Of a DNA stretch of 64,000 nt, positions 61,404-64,000 are shown piece by piece. Source of the stretch: Novimethylophilus sp036504375 (GTDB lineage Bacteria > Pseudomonadota > Gammaproteobacteria > Burkholderiales > Methylophilaceae); NCBI RefSeq assembly GCF_036504375.1, contig NZ_DASXVH010000041.1:1-64000 (forward strand). The letters are read 5' to 3'. The stretch's first letter is position 1, and each line of letters begins with the position of its first letter. The notes under the pieces were generated by a model. It was not told where the DNA came from and ran no database searches. It worked only from the letters and a program-made list of their open reading frames with translations. A program made the translations under genes and the position numbers.

Positions 61404-63053
61404 TTATCCGGCACAGCAGGACAGTTGCTTCACATCCCTGGTGAAGGTCTGCGCAGCGAGTTTCAGCCCCTCCACCATCGTCAGGTAAGGGAACAACTGG
61501 TTGGCGAGTTCATGCACCGTCATGCGGGCGTGGATGGCGATGGCTGCGGTTTGAATAATTTCGCCTGCTTCCGGGGTCACCGCCTGCACGCCCAACAGCC
61601 GACCACTGCCGCTTTCCGCGACCAGCTTGATGAAGCCTCGGGTATCGAAATTGGCCAGTGCGCGCGGCACGTTGTCCAGTGTCAGGGTGCGGCTGTCGGT
61701 TTCGATGCCCTTGAGGTGCGCTTCCGCTTCGGACAAGCCGACTGTGGCTATCTGCGGATCGGTGAACACCACGGCCGGCATGGCGGTCATATCGAGAGTG
61801 GCATCGCCGCCGGTCATGTTGATCGCCGCGCGGGTACCCGCTGCTGCCGCCACATAGACGAATTGCGGCTGGTCGGTACAGTCGCCGGCGGCATAGATAT
61901 CCGGTGCGCTGGTGCGCATGGTCCTGTCGATAGCGATGGCACCCTGTGCATTGACTGCGATGCCTGCAGCCTCCAGCGCCAACACGCGCGTGTTGGGTGC
62001 CCGGCCGGTGGCGACCAGCAGCTTGTCGGCGCGCAGTTCGCCGTGCCCGGTGGTGAGCACGAATTCGCCATCCGCATAGGCGACGTTGCTGGCCTGGGTG
62101 TGTTCCAGCACCTCGATGCCATCGGCACGGAAAGCCGCCGTGACGGCTTCGCCGATGGCCGGATCTTCGCGGAAGAATAAGGTGCTGCGCGCCATGACTG
62201 TGACCTTGCTGCCCAGCCGGGCGAACGCCTGGGCCAGTTCCACTGCCACCACCGATGAGCCGATTACAGCAAGACGCTCAGGAACCGTGTCACTGACCAG
62301 CGCTTCGGTGGAAGTCCAGTAGGGCGTGTCATTCAGTCCCGGGATTGGTGGAACGACCGCGCTCGCGCCGGTAGCGATTAGGCAGCGGTCGAACACGACT
62401 TCGCGTTCGCCGCCATCGTGCAAACGCACGATAAGATGATGGCCGTCCTTGAAATAGGTTTCGCCGCGCAGCACGGTGATGCCCGGGGTGCTATCCAGGA
62501 TATTTTCGTACTTGGCGCGTCTGAGTTCATCCACGCGCGCCTGCTGTTGGACGAGCAAGCGGTCGCGCCTAACAACTGGCACTGTTGCTGAAATGCCATC
62601 GTCGAAAGAGCTTTTCCGGCGCAGATGGGCGATGTGGGCGGCGCGAATCATGATCTTGGACGGCACGCAACCGGTATTGACGCAGGTGCCACCGATGGTG
62701 CCGCGCTCGATGAGGGTGACATGCGCGCCTAGTTCGACCGCCTTCAGCGCCGCCGCCATTGCGGCTCCGCCGCTGCCGATGATGGCAACGTGCAGGCGGC
62801 TTGCGCTGTCGCCTGGCGAAGAAATTCCATCCATGCGTTCCGTGCCGGCTTCAGTGAAAGCGGCTCGATAGCCCAATGCCGCGACGGCGGCCAGCACTTG
62901 ACCGCGATCGACGCCTTCGTCAGCCGCCACGTCCGCCTTGCTCTCGTCGTAGAAAACAGAGGCTTTGCGCACGCCCGGCACTTTTTCCAGCGCCGCCTGC
63001 ACATGCGTCGCGCAAGAAGCGCAGGTCATGCCGTCGATCCTGATTGCGATCAT
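61404..63053 (-). CDS. merA: Mercuric reductase MerA
   Basis: MerA reduces Hg(II) to volatile Hg(0) with NADPH. The 549-residue flavoprotein has an N-terminal HMA domain (GMTCASC, Cys11 and Cys14), the redox-active pair in GGTCVNTGCVPSK (Cys124 and Cys129), the FAD-binding motifs GSGGAAMA and YAAGDCTDQP, and the C-terminal Cys pair at 546-547 (SCCAG) that takes Hg(II) from partners. The start overlaps the merF stop (ATGA). Confidence 0.97.
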   Translation of the reverse strand: MIAIRIDGMTCASCATHVQAALEKVPGVRKASVFYDESKADVAADEGVDRGQVLAAVAALGYRAAFTEAGTERMDGISSPGDSASRLHVAIIGSGGAAMAAALKAVELGAHVTLIERGTIGGTCVNTGCVPSKIMIRAAHIAHLRRKSSFDDGISATVPVVRRDRLLVQQQARVDELRRAKYENILDSTPGITVLRGETYFKDGHHLIVRLHDGGEREVVFDRCLIATGASAVVPPIPGLNDTPYWTSTEALVSDTVPERLAVIGSSVVAVELAQAFARLGSKVTVMARSTLFFREDPAIGEAVTAAFRADGIEVLEHTQASNVAYADGEFVLTTGHGELRADKLLVATGRAPNTRVLALEAAGIAVNAQGAIAIDRTMRTSAPDIYAAGDCTDQPQFVYVAAAAGTRAAINMTGGDATLDMTAMPAVVFTDPQIATVGLSEAEAHLKGIETDSRTLTLDNVPRALANFDTRGFIKLVAESGSGRLLGVQAVTPEAGEIIQTAAIAIHARMTVHELANQLFPYLTMVEGLKLAAQTFTRDVKQLSCCAG

Positions 63054-63295
63054 TTCTTTTCTCCTTCACGGGTTGAAGCGCAACATTGGTCCGCTTCGCG
63101 CTGCCGCCGAACGGCATAAATCACTAGCGCGACGAACACAACGAGCACGGGCAGCAGCACGACATCCAGATAACCGGTATAAGCCGCCAGCCCGACCGTG
63201 CCAAACAGGATGACCAGAATCGGGGTGAAGCAGCACAGCGCCACCAGCACCGTGCCGATCACGCCGACACGCAGCAACATTTTCGGGTTGGTCAT
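63050..63295 (-). CDS. merF: Mercury transporter MerF
   Basis: An 81-residue inner-membrane protein with two helices and two vicinal cysteine pairs (ALCCFTP and DQCCAST), the MerF pattern. It takes Hg(II) from the periplasm into the cytoplasm for MerA. It lies one base after merP and overlaps the merA start. Confidence 0.93.
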   Translation of the reverse strand: MTNPKMLLRVGVIGTVLVALCCFTPILVILFGTVGLAAYTGYLDVVLLPVLVVFVALVIYAVRRQREADQCCASTREGEKK

Positions 63296-63296
63296 T

Positions 63297-63575
63297 TCAG
63301 CGTACCTCCGTGGATGGATAGCCGGCGTTTTGGGTCGCGTGGATCAATACCTCTACGCTGGTTCTGGTATCGTCGAAAATGACAATGGCTTCGCGCTTCT
63401 CGAAACTGACCTCGGTCTTGGTCACGCCTTCAACCTTGGTCAGTGCCTTTTTCACTGTAATCGGACAGGCGGCGCAGGTCATGCCGGGCACTGACAACGC
63501 GACGGTCTTGGTGGCCGCCCAGGCAGGTACGGTGATGAGGAAGGCGAGCGTGAATGATGCGAACAGTCTTTTCAT
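63297..63575 (-). CDS. merP: Periplasmic mercury-binding protein MerP
   Basis: A 92-residue protein with a signal peptide (LFASFTLAFLITVPAWA) and the Hg-binding GMTCAACPITVKKAL motif. It delivers Hg(II) to MerT. The ATG at 63575 abuts the end of merT and gives the typical length; an in-frame TTG lies four codons earlier. Confidence 0.95.
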   Translation of the reverse strand: MKRLFASFTLAFLITVPAWAATKTVALSVPGMTCAACPITVKKALTKVEGVTKTEVSFEKREAIVIFDDTRTSVEVLIHATQNAGYPSTEVR

Positions 63576-63937
63576 GATGGACTCCAATCAGTAGAACAGG
63601 GGAGGAGGTAGGGGAAGCCTAGCGTCATCAGCACCAGCGCTGCCACTACCCAGAAAATCATCTTGTAAGCAGTGCGTACCTGCGGAACTGCGCAGACATC
63701 GCCCGGTTTGCAGGCTCGTGCCGGGCGAAAAATGCGCCGCCAGGCAAGAAGCATCGACACCAGCGCCACGCCGATGAAGATCGGCCGATATGGTTCCAGT
63801 GCCGTCAGGTTGCCGATCCAGGCGCCGCTGAAACCCAACGCCATCAGCACCAGCGGCCCCAGGCAGCAGGTCGAGGCGAGGATAGCCGCCAGCCCCCCGG
63901 TAAAAAGCGCGCCCCGCCCCGGTTGTAGCTCAGACAT
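63572..63937 (-). CDS. merT: Mercuric transport protein MerT
   Basis: A 121-residue inner-membrane protein with three hydrophobic segments. The first carries the Cys pair in ILASTCCLGPLV, and the second pair lies in the ACKPGDVCAVPQ loop. It receives Hg(II) from MerP. The ATG at 63937 is used, the first gene after the MerR-type operator, preceded by a GAAAGGAAAA sequence. Confidence 0.95.
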   Translation of the reverse strand: MSELQPGRGALFTGGLAAILASTCCLGPLVLMALGFSGAWIGNLTALEPYRPIFIGVALVSMLLAWRRIFRPARACKPGDVCAVPQVRTAYKMIFWVVAALVLMTLGFPYLLPCSTDWSPS

Positions 63938-63971
63938 GTATTTTCCTTTCACGGAACTCCGAAACGGCTTA

Positions 63972-64000
63972 AGATTACTTCCGTAGTCAGGTACGGAGTC
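63972..64000 (-). promoter_or_regulatory. MerR-type operator/promoter of the mer operon (-35 cut by edge)
   Basis: On the minus strand, GACT at the window edge (end of a TTGACT -35), then the dyad CCGTAC-CTGA-CTACGG, then a -10 of TAATCT (63977-63972), with 19 bases between -35 and -10. This matches the long-spacer Tn501/Tn21 mer promoter that MerR-Hg untwists. A merR gene is expected just beyond the right edge. Confidence 0.9.

Noticed and set aside
1..64000. tRNA, rRNA or insertion sequences
   Set aside because: No cloverleaf with a GGTTCGAATCC-type arm, no rRNA stretch, and no transposase motif or terminal inverted repeats were found on reading either strand.

Overview
The window looks like a Betaproteobacterial chromosome, most likely Nitrosomonadales and close to Gallionellaceae or Sideroxydans. 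This is inferred from the gene orders (yceD-rpmF-plsX-fabHDG-acpP-fabF followed by pabC-mltG-tmk-holB-pilZ-tatD; pyruvate carboxylase subunits as separate genes), from flagellar motA-motB, from a glycogen cluster with two GH57 enzymes, and from abundant c-type cytochromes. No 16S or tRNA gene was seen, so the placement is by gene content only.

Layout. 1-9 kb: motB (cut by the left edge), motA, an HDOD protein, a GYF/pentapeptide membrane protein, a decayed DUF4139 fragment, maf, and two-subunit pyruvate carboxylase. 8.6-14.7 kb: the yceD-rpmF ribosomal unit and the fatty-acid synthesis operon, closed by a clear terminator. 14.7-15.05 kb: an AT-rich gap with two DnaA-box matches. 15-20.9 kb: a tight housekeeping operon (folate, peptidoglycan, dTMP, replication, PilZ, TatD, metallohydrolase). 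21-31 kb: glycogen and sugar-phosphate metabolism (pgi, glgB, glgC, two GH57 enzymes, glucokinase).

32-50 kb is the most unusual part. Two secreted peptides are built almost entirely of Asn-Pro-Cys-Ala-Ala-Lys repeats. A monoheme cytochrome carries the same repeats at both ends. One repeat peptide precedes a pentaheme lipoprotein cytochrome in an operon. A His-rich cytoplasmic protein, an outer-membrane barrel and a large lipoprotein sit nearby. The repeat genes, the barrel operon and a thioredoxin-CcdA-CMD-NrtS-phosphatase-ovoA-ovoB operon are all preceded by the same promoter-like element, TGTAAG(G/T)-N15-CGTNTAA, which looks like the target of one extracytoplasmic-function sigma factor. 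I read this as a stress regulon joining Cys-rich peptides, periplasmic heme proteins, periplasmic thiol redox and ovothiol synthesis. The sigma factor is not in the window.

50-58 kb is accessory: AraC and LysR regulators, a DsrE-like protein, a flavin/PNPOx-like protein, HxlR, a second FabF, and two frameshifted genes. The right end (58-64 kb) is a mercury resistance operon, merTPFA with a MerR-type operator at the edge. It continues without a real gap into an extra periplasmic heavy-metal-binding protein, an outer-membrane barrel, an NHL-repeat protein, a SHOCT membrane protein and a secreted formylglycine-enzyme-like protein.
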